Position numbers and translations under genes: made by a program. A model generated the notes under the pieces. That model saw only the letters and a list, made by a program, of their open reading frames with translations, ran no database searches and was not told the origin of the DNA. From the NCBI GenBank assembly GCA_034440635.1, contig JAOTON010001027.1, positions 2,630,001 to 2,694,000 on the forward strand: 64,000 bases of DNA, written 5' to 3'. Positions 32,389 to 45,009 of this stretch are shown in pieces (position 1 is the first letter of the stretch; every line of letters begins with the position of its first letter). The DNA comes from Lepas anatifera. Its lineage: Eukaryota; Arthropoda; Thecostraca; Lepadidae.

Positions 32389-34888
32389 GGGGGAAGCAAA
32401 ATGTAGTTGGTATATTTATTGACTTAGTTTGTCCAGAAACTTGTCTTTTCTAGGTTTCGACAAAGCAGAACATTTCCTTTAAGGTACTAAGTCTTGTACC
32501 TCTCACTGTTCGAAAAGCGTGTTTAGGACTAGGTTTTATTATGACTATTCGAGATTGACAGGGATGTGGGGGAGCGGTTTTGATGGATTAAGCTACAAAG
32601 CGTCATTGGGGTTAACATTTGCAATCAAGACCTTCAAATCCATAAAAGGGATAACTCAATATGCTTGAAGTATGTGGTGCAAAGCGCAATGTAAACAACG
32701 TTGAGCCTACCCAATTTTCCAGTCACCAATGCAGTTTCAGCACCCTTGATTTCATTCGTGTGGTCCCATGACCAGTGTTGGGTCGTGGTTTAGTCATGAA
32801 CAGCCTTGCCTACCCAAAGGAATCTCCAGGCCTACTTCTAAGGCCTCTAGTTCTTAAAGGCTCTTAATCTGGGTTTTCGTCAGTTTTGCATGGCCTCTGG
32901 GGAAGAGGAGGGCTCTACTCAGCTAAAAGTAGGTGCAATTGCGCCTATTTCGCCTTCTGACTAGGCTTTTGAATTTAGCGGTGTAAACCTCGAGGGCTAA
33001 CGTCATGGAGAAATCACGGAGGGCAGGTGCATGCCGCGTTTGAGAAGTCTTCGACGAAGCATAACGTGTTCTATTTTGAAAGTTTTTTCCGGTCCGAAGT
33101 AGACCGCGTTCTATTCTGACAGTTTTTTTCTGGTCCGAAATATAACGGATTGTATTTTGATTTTTCCGGTCCGATGTATAACGGATTCTATTCTGACAGT
33201 TTTGTTCTGGTCTAGTCGTCGTTTTTTTCTTGAAGCGGACATCGTATGAATGAAGCGGACTCGCATGCACCGTTATGGTAGAATAGTGGGGCCACGTTCA
33301 CTTTTATGAGGTTAGTCAACAAGATAATTGGGGTTGATCAATGTCATTGCGTAATTCTATGATCATTAGGTAGCAATAAAACATCATTGTTCTGACAAAC
33401 TTTCAACAAAAACTCTTCTCATGCAAACAATGGTTATCTTGATGCGAAGAATCTTAGCAAGTACGGAGGATGGATTTGAATAAAGGTTACGTATTCGCAT
33501 TTAAATTTGTTGCGAAAAACATTCTAGAAAGTTCCTATTGTGCTGCAATGTTGGCGCGACTTGCGGGCATGCCCGTATCTTTAGCGCGCGGGTCAGAGAG
33601 TTCAATGTATATTCTTAACCACCACTACCCAAACCGGAGGCAAACAATGCCTGAAATAGTTTCCACAATATTTATCTTCTTCTTCGCTTCTTGTGCTCTA
33701 TGGGATTATGGTTGTTTTACTTATGCTGTGGATTAGAGAAAGGAGTCGACGATATCATTCAATAGAATTGCGCCGTAATTTTGCACTAATTTCACACAAA
33801 TTTGAGTCGGCTATCCACGGCTCCCGCTAGACCCGAGACCTGACACCGTGCTTTCAGTTACATCGAAGATCAAGCTGCCATTTTACAGCTGGACGCCTGC
33901 CAAGTGTCGGACATCAATTATCTGAAAGCTGGCGTTGTTGAACTTTTGAAGGACATCCCACGCTCACGTTTCCGTTCACATTACGCTGTCTGCCACTTGA
34001 TCCGCAACAACTTGTGTAGACTGGCAAGGGCAGGGCGAATCCAGTGTGAAATCCAATTTTGTTCCAACCGACTTCCATTGTTCCATTTACGTCATCACCG
34101 AGAACGTTCAGTAGTTACTTCCCCCTCCCCCCGCTTCCGCTCCCGAGCGGGCCACCTGAACGAATGAACGAATTACTTTTGAGCTAACAAATTGGGGGCT
34201 TTGAAGTTTGTATACCCAAGAAAGTTCTGATTTAAAGTATAACAGAATACAAGACACACTGCTCCGTGACCTTCAAAGTCCACAAAAGGGACGGATATGA
34301 CCACCATGCGTGTTTGCTTTGAGCATGCATTCAATTTCACTAGCTCGGTCAGAAAGTATCGCTTTGTGAGGTTCAAACTTGGTATCATCTTAAAACTATT
34401 CCACATGTTGCAGTCATCAGGAACTTTTCAGACTGTTTGAAATGGAATTCCTGACATTAAGTTTTCAATTTGATTCCATTGCAAAGCTTGCGACCGGTTA
34501 TCAAGATCTGAAACGGTGACCTGAACTGAAAAATTAACCCAGACTTAAGTTTGAACGTCGCAAAATCCCAAGGCCTGATCGAGCGGAAACGGATACAGCC
34601 ATGGGGCTAATTATAAACTTCACCGCCACTGTGGAAATCTGCCGGAGACAGTGAATTGTATTTAGTTGGCAACATTGAGCACGTGTCATGCCCTTCGCCA
34701 GATAAGAGGTTAATAGAGCCTTAGTTTAGGATGCAGTCAACGTCTAGCTTGATGGGGGTAAAGTCCCATACGACTTTATATATTATCATGCGCCAAAAGT
34801 GTTACTTTTTATCTGAGGTATCCTAGATAACGTATTGACTACTGCCTTTGTTGGAATTTTTGTCAGTTACAGAGTTATTCCACAAGGC
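32389..34888. other. Intronic stretch with one short tandem repeat
   Basis: No exon recognised. At 33055-33215 a repeat of roughly 50 bases (GGTCCGAaGTAtAaCGgaTTcTATTcTGA type) occurs about four times with degeneration. A family-like GTGACCTGAACTGAAAAATT piece lies at 34515-34550. Confidence 0.5.
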
Positions 34889-35724
34889 TTAACACGTGCA
34901 TTGATGGAGGTCTGAGCCACCTTCGCTTTGACGCGGGGGTGGGGCGGGTACCCGCCCCCCTAAGATCTCGAGTACCACGCTAGATAGCGGAAAACAGTAA
35001 ACGGCTTTGGGTAGCCCATCCACTTCTCTATCGAACATATTTGAACTATTTTTTGTCAGGTCACATCTAAGGTCACTAGAGGCCAATACATGCCGTCATA
35101 GGGATAACATGTAAATGCAGGTTTTTGGAGAACAAGTAAAGATAGAGCAAAATAATTTATACCATTGGAATCCTCGCAGCAAGCCGAATTGAATTATATA
35201 TAATATGACATTACTAGGTCAAATCAGGTCAAATAGGTAATTTGACCTGGCCTGAGGTCAGGTTAAGGTCAAATTTGGTAAAATGCATATCATTAGAATC
35301 GCAAAGGCAAGGCTTATCTAATGCCGTTAAAATACACGCTATATCACCATCCATTACTAAGTTATTCAGTTAAAACTATTTTCCCATGCACTTCCAATGG
35401 AGAGGTCATGGTTTGTATCTGACCTTAGGTCATCGATATAAAAAATACTGGAACATATTTTAGAGACTTCGGTGGGCCCACTATGTGATTTGAGTTTTAA
35501 TCGGATAAGTTCACCCTGTTCTGACTTATGATGTCTTAAACTTTATTTGAGGTCAGGTCACTTGACCTGTACCGGTGACCTGAACTGAGTCAACCTAACC
35601 TTAAGATTTTAAGTTTTAAAAAAGGTATGCCAAGTATGGCGGCGCTTCGCGCCGCCATTTTTGTGCTGTCTCCAAAAAACCCGAAGGGGGGCGAGTACCC
35701 GCCCTCTGTCAATGCGTGTATTAA
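34889..35724 (+). mobile_element. TTAA-family subfamily A, complete
   Basis: 836 bp from TTAACACGTGCATTGATGG to CAATGCGTGTATTAA with TTAA at both flanks. Contains the left TGAGCCACCTTCGCTTTGACG block, AGGGATAACATGTAAAT, the internal GACCTGGCCTGAGGTCAGG, and GGCGGCGCTTCGCGCCGCC at 35638. A good reference copy for the family. Confidence 0.92.
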
Positions 35725-36469
35725 GAGCCTCTCTCTGCATCAGGAATTTTTAACCAGGTATTTGGCATTGTTCAGGAACGTTGTGATCACCTTTGGAGGT
35801 GTCTCGGCGCGAAAGAATTGAGTACTTCCATTTTCCTCCTTATTTTGAACTTCTGCCAAGACCCTTTTGACATGAGACAGGTATCCAGGATGCATTTGAG
35901 GCTTTCCAAACACAACGCTGACCTGATTTTACTTTAGAAAAGTAGGGTGCCAAGGGGGAGCTGATAAAATGTTTCCCTGGATTTCGCCAGTGCACCATGT
36001 ATAGGAACCTACTTTTGAAATTAGTAAGGGTACCTGATAGCAAAAAAACATGGCAACTCGTATATCAAATAAGGAAAAAGCGAAAAGAAGAGAAAAGGCT
36101 AACAATCGATACTAGACTATAGGTAACAAGCAGATGAAATTTGTAATGTTTTTCGGTTTGCTTTTAGGTTTTCGCTATACAATGTTAAGCTTTTGCTTCT
36201 GGCTTTTCTGTAGCAGCTATAAATTTTCAGAAAAATGTATCGACCCTAATAAAAATGACCATCTTCTAGTATAACAACAATTTTAACCTTCCGTATGTTT
36301 TTCCTCAACCAGCCCTCATCAAATATAATCGATGATAAAAGTCCGGACCAAACTAATGCCCAAGTGCGGTCCCTGTACGCGAGCCCCCTCCCTCCCAGCC
36401 CGCTACTGGATCCTGCACCTGTGCTGCCGGGTCCGGCTCTACAAGCTGAATCGGGCTGGTTTGACTCTG
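35725..36469. other. Intronic stretch, nothing recognised
   Basis: AT-rich; no shared repeat or exon seen. Confidence 0.4.
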
Positions 36470-37374
36470 AACACGCGCATTGGAGAGGGTCCTAAAGTGC
36501 CTCCCCCTCTACCTATTTATCCGAGGTGGCCGGAGAACCGTTCGTCGCCGGGACACGCTACGTGGTCATATTTGAGAGAATTTATGAGCGCGTCGATTGG
36601 TGAAATACCTTTAAAAATCGGTCGATAATTTGTTGACGTGTAGGCTTTTAAAATTAGACTTATATTTGAGACTGTCGCAATCGCGCGGTCGCACCAGTTC
36701 GCCAGCACTGTGGACCGAGTGGTGACGTCATAACGTCATATAATCAGGTGATATGTCAAGCTAAACCCACATGAAATTCAAAGTCAAAGGTCAGAGGTCA
36801 CGGCCATTAATCCCAGTATTCCGGTCAGATGGCATTATTCAGTATGACGTATGTTATGATATTACTTCATAGTTAAGACTACACAAGGTCAGGTCAAGGG
36901 CACAGGTAAAGGTCGAAGGCTACAGGTTAAGGTCAAAGGCTTTTCAAGGTTAAACCCTCATTTCCCGCTCAAAGGCTACTATAGTGTCAGTTATATCGTA
37001 CATTATTGGGAATATGTCACATTGTTACGCCATGGGTTTTCAAAATTTGTTCTCACAATTTCAGAAAACATTATGTCGACTCATTCCTCTATGAAATCAG
37101 CCTGCGTTTGGTGTAATCACGGCTTTTTTCGTATAATGATGGCTTTTTCCAATAGGTCTCCAGCTTGGTCCAGATTTGACCTTTACGACCTCGTTTGACC
37201 TAGATGTTGACCAAGGCCAATGAAACCTAGCTATAATGCTGATCACCATTGCTCCCACACATACCCCAACGGGTGTTTTCTAACTCTCTTGGTTTCAGAG
37301 ATCTCTGGGGGGGCACTTTATGACCCCCTCCACTACGTGTTGACGCAAGACCCCTCTCCACTGCGCGTGTTAGT
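36470..37374 (+). mobile_element. TTAA-family element, subfamily E
   Basis: ACACGCGCATTGGAGAGGG at the left and CCCTCTCCACTGCGCGTGT at the right are inverted ends of a 0.9-kb element. The interior has AAGGTCAGGTCAAGGGC, AAAGGTCAGAGGTCACGG and similar hexamers. Flanks are GA-A and TTAG, so the original site is mutated. Related to 50930-51811. Confidence 0.75.
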
Positions 37375-40300
37375 GAAACCAGCGATGGTGCGTGGTTCTG
37401 CCGACTAGTGATGTGCTCGGTACCCTTCGTCCCTGCTTGTGTGTTGTATGGTTTTGTGAAGGGTTGGTTATGTCGGTTGGATAGTTGTGTAATATTTTCT
37501 ATTGGTGCTGGTGGGCTACCCACGTTTAAATTTCTGTGTTTTTATGTTTCTGTTAGAAGTTTGAAACATGCATTCTGAAGAGTAAATTTTCATGGATTAT
37601 GTGATTAATTCATAGCTTGATTTAAACCTAAAACAGCAATGCTGGTGGTCCCTAAAAAGGAAAGACTGAACCTTCTCGATTTCGGAATGATGGACCGACA
37701 AAATAAAGCTTTGATTCAGTTCTAGCAATTCTCGCCATGTACCGTTGTGTTTTGTCTATTCGTACCTCAAAGCCATACATGGTTTCTACGAGTTCCACCT
37801 TGTTTTCTTTCTGGCTTTGTTTTTCCGTTCGTTCAGGTAAGCTCGTAGAAAAACAGCCGGCCGAGTTGATACGACAGTGTCGAGTCGGCCGTTACACGCT
37901 TAAAAGGTTGCTGGTGGCCGCTAAGAGCCGCGATAAATTGTCTGTTTCGGTCCGTGGGCTGATCCCTGACTCCCCGGGGTCCGCTCGCGTGCCTCGCAAC
38001 GTCGCCGTGATAGCACGCCAGAAAGTTTACAAACACCTCGGCTTTCAGAATCCTACAGTCGCTCTACTTTTGGGGAGGAAAAAGTAGAGTTTTGGTGTGC
38101 TGCTTTATCAGCAGAATTAACTTCTTGACTGGAATGGTATTAGTTTTCGCCAAGTTCTTTGTCTAGCGCGATATACCTTTCACCGAATTAGGCTCTGCTT
38201 GGGCATTTATGAAAAGTGCTGTCTATGGCTTTATGTAACCAACGTTGCACTGAAACATTAAATACGCATTATGGAACATTCCTATTTGTGAACACTGTAT
38301 GTGCAAAATGTGATAAATTTTCAGCCTGGAGAAACTCATGGGAAATTGAAGGCAATGAAGTCAAAGACCGCAAAACACCTTTTTAAGAAAATCAGGCAAA
38401 GTTAGGGATTTGAAGAGGAATGTTTTGTGCCCTCCTCCTGGATCCGCCAGTGGACAGCAGTCAGTGGCGTAGCGAGAAATTCATTCCAGTGGGGAGGGGG
38501 GCTACAGCATTGTGACCGAGTTCATTCATTCATTCATTCATTCATTTTCCTACACCAGGCCGCTGCACAAAATACATGAGGCTATTCTTAGCCTGGAACA
38601 CACGTATACATAAGATTATTCGGCTAGATTGACCGATTACCTATTAATGTTAGGTGCATATAATCGTTTGCTAGCGTAATTCTTAAGTGTGCCGTAACCG
38701 CGCTTGCGCCAGGGGCTGTTACTTTTTGCTTTTCGGTTCACTGGGATAGCTGTTTTTGGATCAGGGTCAGCAACCATTTTGAAGTTAAATCCTTGATGAC
38801 AGACCAAAATCACTATACAGCGGAGTGCATAAGTAGACGGCCCGCGGGATGTGAAACCAGGTAGAATGTAGCAGATGTTGTACCGTCCGGAAGTAGCAGT
38901 CTTTTAAAATGTTCTGAATTATTTCATACGAAGACCTAAAATACGTATCAGAAGCCATATGATGTTTATTGGAACAAGCGTCATCGAACTAATTATTAAC
39001 AAGGATGGAAATAAAACTTCAGCTTTGACAAAAGAACAAATAAACAGAGCCAACGCGAGCAGTCACACATACGGGACCGCTCAGCGAAAGCTCTGTTATA
39101 TAGCGCTATCCTTCATTCCATTGACTTGTAGTGTCTGCATAGAAGACATAATATCGAGTTTCCAGGCAATCATGACGATTATTCGAACAGCCATTTTTCA
39201 GTTTTAGATCAATATACCGTCTCTAGAAAATAAGTGCCAAACCGAGAAAGTCACGAGATTTAACCTATTTCCGGCAGGGGGGCTAATATTGCCCCCTTAG
39301 GTTTTTCGAGAATATCTCCGAAACGGCTTGCGATAGAACTTTGAAACTTCCTGACTTTTCCTAAAACTAGTACAGGCAGGTTTTTGAATTTTCAAGATTA
39401 TATATTTACCAGGGGCGGAGCTATGGCTGGGTTTTGGGGAGGTTCTATCCACAAACCAAGTATTATCGTATGCGATGGGTTCTTTGTAAAGGAGCCGTCT
39501 CTGCTGATCCTGATACCAGTTATATGGTTTTGTTATATCATTTTTTTGTGATATGATAGTGCATTCACAATTGTCACTATTTGTATTCATCAGGGGCGGT
39601 TACAGCAGTTCAAAATGGGGGAATGTTATCAAGAAGGACTAAACGTTAGTAAGTGAGAAGACTGCTTCAGCCGTGCGGGCGATACATTGGGTATATAAAA
39701 TTCAAATAGTTATCATTCTAGATTGGGCGTGTCCGTCCTACCTTTTCAAATGCTATTCCCAGCCAGTATCACCGCCGCGACTCAATATCGTTGTATATTG
39801 AAAATGTGTTTCCATCCCCCCCCCCCGACGGTCCTTGTCCGCCTATGTCCCCCTTTCCCAGAGCTGCCATGGGAGGGTAAAATTATCGAAATAAATTTCA
39901 ACTAGTCGAAGGACTAATATACTCTGCATCCCTGTATTGTTGGTTGTTTTTCCTGTTTTCCTTACCTCCCTGTTTTTTTTTTTTATTTATTTATGTGTAG
40001 ATTCCAGCAGTATATGACGGCTTCTAATCCGCGTAACAAAACCTTTTAGGTTGTTTATTTCCTTAGTCCTGGTCCTGGAACTGCCATTGAATTTCGATGT
40101 TTCCGTAACTCGAGTATATGAAATTTTGGGTCATTATTTGTAAATCTGACTAGTTTTGTGAAATCGTCACGGACGGGTTATGGAAATCTAAAATACACAA
40201 ATTGTTTTTTCCCTTTTAAAAATCAATTTTGAATTTTCTTTTCAAATAAAGTTTAGCGTCGGGGAATCTTGACTTTGATTTCAAATCGGCCGGTAGATTA

Positions 40301-40551
40301 CGATCTTGGGAATCCCCTCATGGGTGCCCCTCAATGTTAAGAGTCTGAAAGCTGGACCCGTATACAAAATAAATGTCAAACGTCAATTAAAGGGGTTATA
40401 CCTCCGTGGCACCCCTGGCTCCCCAGCGACAGTGGTTGGTACGTCCCTGACCAGCAATAAGTATAGTTTTAAATTTGATAATGTTGCTCCGTGCGTCATC
40501 ATGGTGTGCCACAAGGTCCATCTTAAGGCATGCTATGCTGTCACGAATGTT
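37375..40551. other. Intronic stretch with isolated MITE-like ends
   Basis: No firm gene. A (ATTC)n microsatellite occupies 38521-38546. hAT-like termini occur at 38437 (CTGGATCCGCCAGTGG), 38461 (CAGTGGCGTAGCGAG), 39411 (CAGGGGCGGAGCTATGG) and 39592 (CAGGGGCGGTTACAG), but I could not pair them into elements with target duplications. Confidence 0.45.
37836..38087 (+). CDS. Possible coding remnant, unidentified
   Basis: After a CCGTTCGTTCAG acceptor-like site a GC-richer open frame encodes GKLVEKQPAELIRQCRVGRY and continues with KSRDKLSVSVRGLIPDSPGS to a stop after LLLGRKK. Composition changes sharply from the AT-rich flanks and the translation is basic and compositionally protein-like, about 80 residues. 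I do not recognise a family. It may be a terminal exon, a transposon gene remnant or chance. Confidence 0.25.
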   Translation, partial: GKLVEKQPAELIRQCRVGRYTLKRLLVAAKSRDKLSVSVRGLIPDSPGSARVPRNVAVIARQKVYKHLGFQNPTVALLLGRKK

Positions 40552-40675
40552 CAGGGGCGGACGCAGACCCGAGTTTTGGGGGGGGCCAAACCCATGTCTG
40601 CCTCTCCTCCTGGGGGGGGGTGGGAGCGAATATTTTTTTGCTCTACAGACCTAGTGTAAACACCTTTTTTCAGTG
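40552..40675 (+). mobile_element. hAT-like MITE (family G), left half
   Basis: CAGGGGCGGACGCAGACCC, GAGTTTTGGGGGGGGCC, then GAGCGAATATTTTTTTGCTC and CACCTTTTTTCA, after which similarity stops. The right half is seen in the copies at 1-140 and 41545-41700. Confidence 0.6.
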
Positions 40676-41544
40676 CTCGATAGACCTAGCATGAGCTACC
40701 TCTCCAAGTACATTGTATTAGCTGTACACACTTCCACACAATTAGTGGCTTTTCAAGTGCCGTCGCAATGAACATGAAACAATGGAAACTATGGCAGGAG
40801 ACGGGAAGGATAAGGATGGGTGAGGGCAAATGAAAGTGGAATACTACCTGGAGGGGTCGCTGCTGCCCAAGGCGCATGCGCTCGCTTCCTCCAGGTAGTT
40901 TAAGGATGAGGAGGAGAATAGGATAAGGATTTCCGGCTGCTACACACACACACATAGACACACAAATGAACTTAAAAAAAACTGAAGAAGATGGATGTGA
41001 AATAGGCGATGCTCGGCTTCGTGTTTGTTTCATTCTCGTACGGATGGCCCAGAATAAGTGACTTTGTTGTTCTTGTATGCATTTTGTCTTCGAGTTTTGA
41101 TTTGAATCTTGTCTCATTAGCGTTACTTTGAAATAATATAACTTAGTCAAGGCCGTCATCACTAAGAAACTTTGAAGGTGGCTGACCGTTTTAAAAGCTG
41201 TGATTCAGATACTTCTTGTCCCAAGCGGCCTCCAAAATCACTTGAGTCACAGCAAAAAATCAAGCAGGGACATAAGCTGCGAAAATGTGATAGCGGACGA
41301 AAACACATGAAATATTTCATATTTCATCTTGTTTTATCTTGTCCCACAGATCACTGAGGAAAATGCGAACCAGTCCATGATGTAGCCGATTAAAATAACA
41401 ATATGTCATTGCAATATCAACCCCGGATTAAGAAAAGAACCGGATGAATTACATCCATTTCTTGAGCACAAAAACACGTCCACCCTCTGTGAGCGACCGA
41501 CTCGAATCGATCGACTCGAATCGACCGACATGATCGCTCTCCGG
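40676..41544. other. Intronic stretch, nothing recognised
   Basis: Contains a short (CA)n-like tract at 40942-40966 (ACACACACACACA) but no exon or shared repeat. Confidence 0.4.
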
Positions 41545-41700
41545 GGAGGGGGTGGGAGCGAATATTTTTTGCTCCACAGACCTAGTGGAAACACCTTTTT
41601 CAAAAATTTCTCCGTCGTTTGGGAGGGGCAAAGATAGTTTGGCCCCCCTCCAGCACTTTGGGGGGGGCATGGCCGGAATGCCCCCCCTGCGACCGCCAAT
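41545..41700 (+). mobile_element. hAT-like MITE (family G), right half
   Basis: GAGCGAATATTTTTTGCTCC through CACCTTTTTCAAAAATTTCT, C- and G-runs, ending CCCCTGCGACCGCCAATG. Closely matches 1-140. Confidence 0.6.
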
Positions 41701-42116
41701 GCGAATGTTCGTATGGTGCTCTCATGTCACCAGACACGAACACCGAGCGTTGTTCGTGTTTCGGTTATGTTGCTCTCCAGAGTACCACCTGTGGGTATGC
41801 TGTGCCGTTGTGCATATCCGGCGCGGAACTGGGTGTTAGGCTGTACCGCAAGACACTAAAGGAGTGGTGGGGCGTGTTTCCTGCATCGATATTCTAGGGC
41901 TTAGCACACATCTCAGTGGTTTTATTGCGCCAGAGAACATGTACCGCCTGGGTTAATATCGTTTGGCTTATGTGTTAAAACTTAGGCTTTATCTTTATCG
42001 TATCATGTATCTCCATATAGGGGTGTATGGAGCATCACCTGTAGTGTGTGAATCAAAATATGTTTTGCTTTGACCTCCACTCTCTGCTCGGCTCCTCTCT
42101 CCCCGCGACTACTCAC
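41701..42116. other. Intronic stretch before the antisense exon donor
   Basis: Downstream flank (in minus sense) of the exon candidate at 42117. No feature recognised. Confidence 0.4.
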
Positions 42117-42346
42117 CGTGACCAGTGGCATCACGCCCATACAGCCGCTCCTTGGTGAGGTTTCTCAGACGCTCTAGCAGGTCAGAAGCGTCGCCAGCGG
42201 TCAGTGATTGGTCGGTCTCAGTGCACGCGCAGAATCCGCTGTCTCCACCAGGCCCCGCCCGCCGCCGCTCCCACGCAGATGGCTGCCACAGTATCGGCCC
42301 CACAGCCTCAGCCGAGCTGGAACCAAGCTCAGGTCCGCGTCGGCTT
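42117..42346 (-). CDS. Candidate exon of the antisense nested gene
   Basis: On the minus strand a 230-base open segment lies between GCTGTTTGCCCCGACAG (acceptor) and G|GTGAGTAGTC (strong donor). It encodes a Ser/Gly/Arg-rich stretch (GPELGSSSAEAVGPILW), then DASDLLERLRNLTKERLYGR and ends DATGH plus one base. The one-base overhang fits the two-base start of the exon at 21075-21302, giving an uninterrupted joint across about 20.8 kb. GC-rich third positions support coding. No family is recognised. Alternatively this is a first exon or GC-rich chance frame. Confidence 0.42.
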
Positions 42347-44823
42347 CTGTCGGGGCAAACAGCAAGTTCAGTTACGTTTAATGGCGAGGAACGCAGAAGA
42401 GACGCCAGATTCTTCTCAGTGCTCAGTGCTCCCAAGATCAGAAATTTTGTACGTGATAATCTCCCGTCGAAAATCAAAGTTAAGATTTGCACGGATGAAA
42501 ATCCAATAATTTTCTGAGCTCATGTTCACAGTATGATTTAACGCACATTACTCACGAGAGAGGAGAGAAAGAGCGATGGAAGTTAGACATGCATTTGACA
42601 ATGTGACATATATTTGAGACAGCCTTCCGATCTCAAGATCATGGAGGATAAGAAGTTGAATTTTTACTGTCATTAAGCTGTAATATTTCTGGAGCTTCGA
42701 GAAGTGGAGATCTCGATGCTCCATTATGACTTCTGCAATTATTATTTTGATACGTTTTAGGATACTAAATATTCTATTCGGTTTATTGCTGCGATTGTTC
42801 CCGAATAGATATCCAAAAACTCAAAATTGAAGATACAAGAGTTTGATACAGAAAAGTTACGTTTTTTCCCAAAGATGTATTTAACTCTTTCTATCATACT
42901 TATTTTTCTGCAGATTGTGCTACAAGTATTTGAAATGTGGCATTTGAGTTCATCCAAACACCTAAAGCCTTCACGGACTTAACTTTTTCTATGGGGGTTG
43001 AATTAAACGAAATCTCAATGTTTAGTTTATAATAAACGACAAAGTAGGTACGTTTGATCTAAAGTTTTTGCAGCATTCAAGGTTAAGCGATTTGCAAAAT
43101 AATTCGAAGCAAAGCTTCATGTGTGAGCTCTCGTTCATCCAACTGATGAACAGGCAGCAGGGAAAGCTAATGTGCAGGCTGTCTGCTCATGCTGTACGCA
43201 GCTACTGACTGTGGTTGCCCGGGAACGCGGTGACCGCTCACGTATCAGTAGTAGTGGTGGCTGAGAGCATCCGGGATGTGGGCGTCAAACGTGAGGGAAC
43301 GGAGGGAAGTTGGCCTCCAAATGGTGAGTCAGGGGTGTCCCCCAAATCTGCCATCAGAGGTGCAGGAACTATTCTGGCTGTCACAAACGTAGTGTGATGT
43401 ACATACCTATGCTTGCGCTGTCACGCAAATTTTTTGAAACTTTTCTTCTATCCCACAGATCAGCGAAAGGGAATAAAAATGTGAAAAATTGATAGATCAT
43501 ATGCGAAAATGTATGCATATGGGCTAATAAGTACTGAAATTCTCAAAGCAGATAAAGATTCAGCCTGGTCAAAACCTTATTTAACCCCCTGTAATTCAGG
43601 TTACTTTAGTGTGTTGCTAGGTTTAGACATTGGTTCAGCAGGGTCTACGTTGTCGTATGTATGTACATACATGCTGAATTTGAACGTTTTCTTTTCTCGG
43701 TGTTGTGCAGCTTATGTAGACTTCTGCGCATCAGTTTTTTTTGTAATTGTTAGGCGTACCGAATACTAAATTAAGGGTAATAGGGGCCACTAAATTGAAA
43801 ATACTCTAATCTCTTAAGTAATCTTACTTTAATACTCTTAATTCTTTAATACTTCTAATTTTTTAATACTCTTAAAATACTCTAAATGTGATTTTTGTTC
43901 GAGATAATGAATGATTAGACAGAAAATTACATAACGAATTATTTTTTACTGGCAATGCGTTGTGATGTTTATAATCATTTTTGCGTTAAAATTTAACTGC
44001 CACATTTCGGTTTCTTACCTGCCATCAACTGCCAACCGCCATATTGTCTATGTTAAAAACAACTGTGCAGAAAAATTTGCGAAAAGTGTCAGCGAAGCGT
44101 ACCGCAAGGAGGCCATCATTTTAGTAGCAATTGAACATAACACATAAATTAAAACTCTAATGGCACGCTGTGCAATTGAGGAAAGCGGCTACGAAATCGA
44201 AATACTGTTGCACGCTCAATGCTGTATTTTGAGTTTCTGCCAAAATCTATTTGGCCAGTCATGTCTACATCTTGGAATAACGCAAACCCGTCACCTGCCG
44301 CAGTAACCAGGCTGACCAGTTTATGCACCTCTGCCTGCGATGCTCGTCCGATTTTTGTAGCCTTTTGTTGCTCAACAACGTGAATTTCAAAAATGTTCCC
44401 AAGTTTTTTATAGCTGAGAATGCCAGGGCTCCTCGGGTCAGCTATTGTGTGTCGTCCCCTCCTCCCGGTTATTGTTGTAGGTTGGAGTCCGCCCCTTCCC
44501 CCTCCTACAACCCCACAGTACAGATCTGTGTCGTCGTGACGCCAGTGGTTCTGGGTCCAGGCTGATACATCTCGCGCTACCGTCCTCTATTGTCGATGAT
44601 TCTGGAAATGGAAGTTATAAAAGGCTACATGGGTGAAAAATCCCCGTTACTAGGATTTCCAGACTCCTGCGATTCCAGATTCTAGATTCGAGACTAGGAT
44701 GCGCAGACTCCTGCGTTTGATACCCAGGTGCAGGCACTTTAGTCTCGTTACCCAATATATGATTGTATTGAGTTATCTCTGCCACCAGCGGTGGCCGGCT
44801 GGGTTGGTGGCTGAAGTTCACAG
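42347..44823. other. Intronic stretch, mostly AT-rich
   Basis: 43790-43880 holds a degenerate TTAATACTCTTAA-type AT repeat. A good donor-like AATG|GTGAGTCAG is at 43323 after a GC-richer open frame from 43215, but without a matching acceptor or recognisable protein. Confidence 0.4.
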
Positions 44824-45009
44824 GTGCGGCGGCCCACAGCCCGGCGGACAGCCTCCTCATCGATGCCTCAGGATACACCCTCGAGCAAACCGGACCAGTC
44901 GCCACGGCGGGTGGGCACCGCGAGCCAAACCAGCTGGCCAGTGCCGGCTCAGGCTTCCTCTCGTCCGAGACCACCTACAACAGCCTGCAGCGACAGTCGC
45001 CGACATACA
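44824..45009 (+). CDS. Weak exon candidate, unidentified
   Basis: In the frame beginning GCGGCGGCCCAC, codons run open with strongly C/G third positions and give SPADSLLIDASGYTLEQTGP, then GGHREPNQLASAGSG and SSETTYNSLQRQSPTYK before dissolving into AT-rich sequence. The translation looks like a real intracellular low-complexity-free segment with TTYNSLQ-type tyrosines. The acceptor (GAAGTTCACAG) has a poor pyrimidine tract and no consensus donor is seen at the end, so it may be a retro-copied fragment or chance. Confidence 0.3.

Noticed and set aside
36470..37374. piggyBac assignment for the TTAA family
   Set aside because: TTAA flanks fit, but termini start CACGCG rather than the CCY of piggyBac, and no transposase is seen; superfamily left open.
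42125..42517. Plus-strand 130-codon frame
   Set aside because: Shadow of the minus-strand exon candidate, which alone has consensus splice sites.
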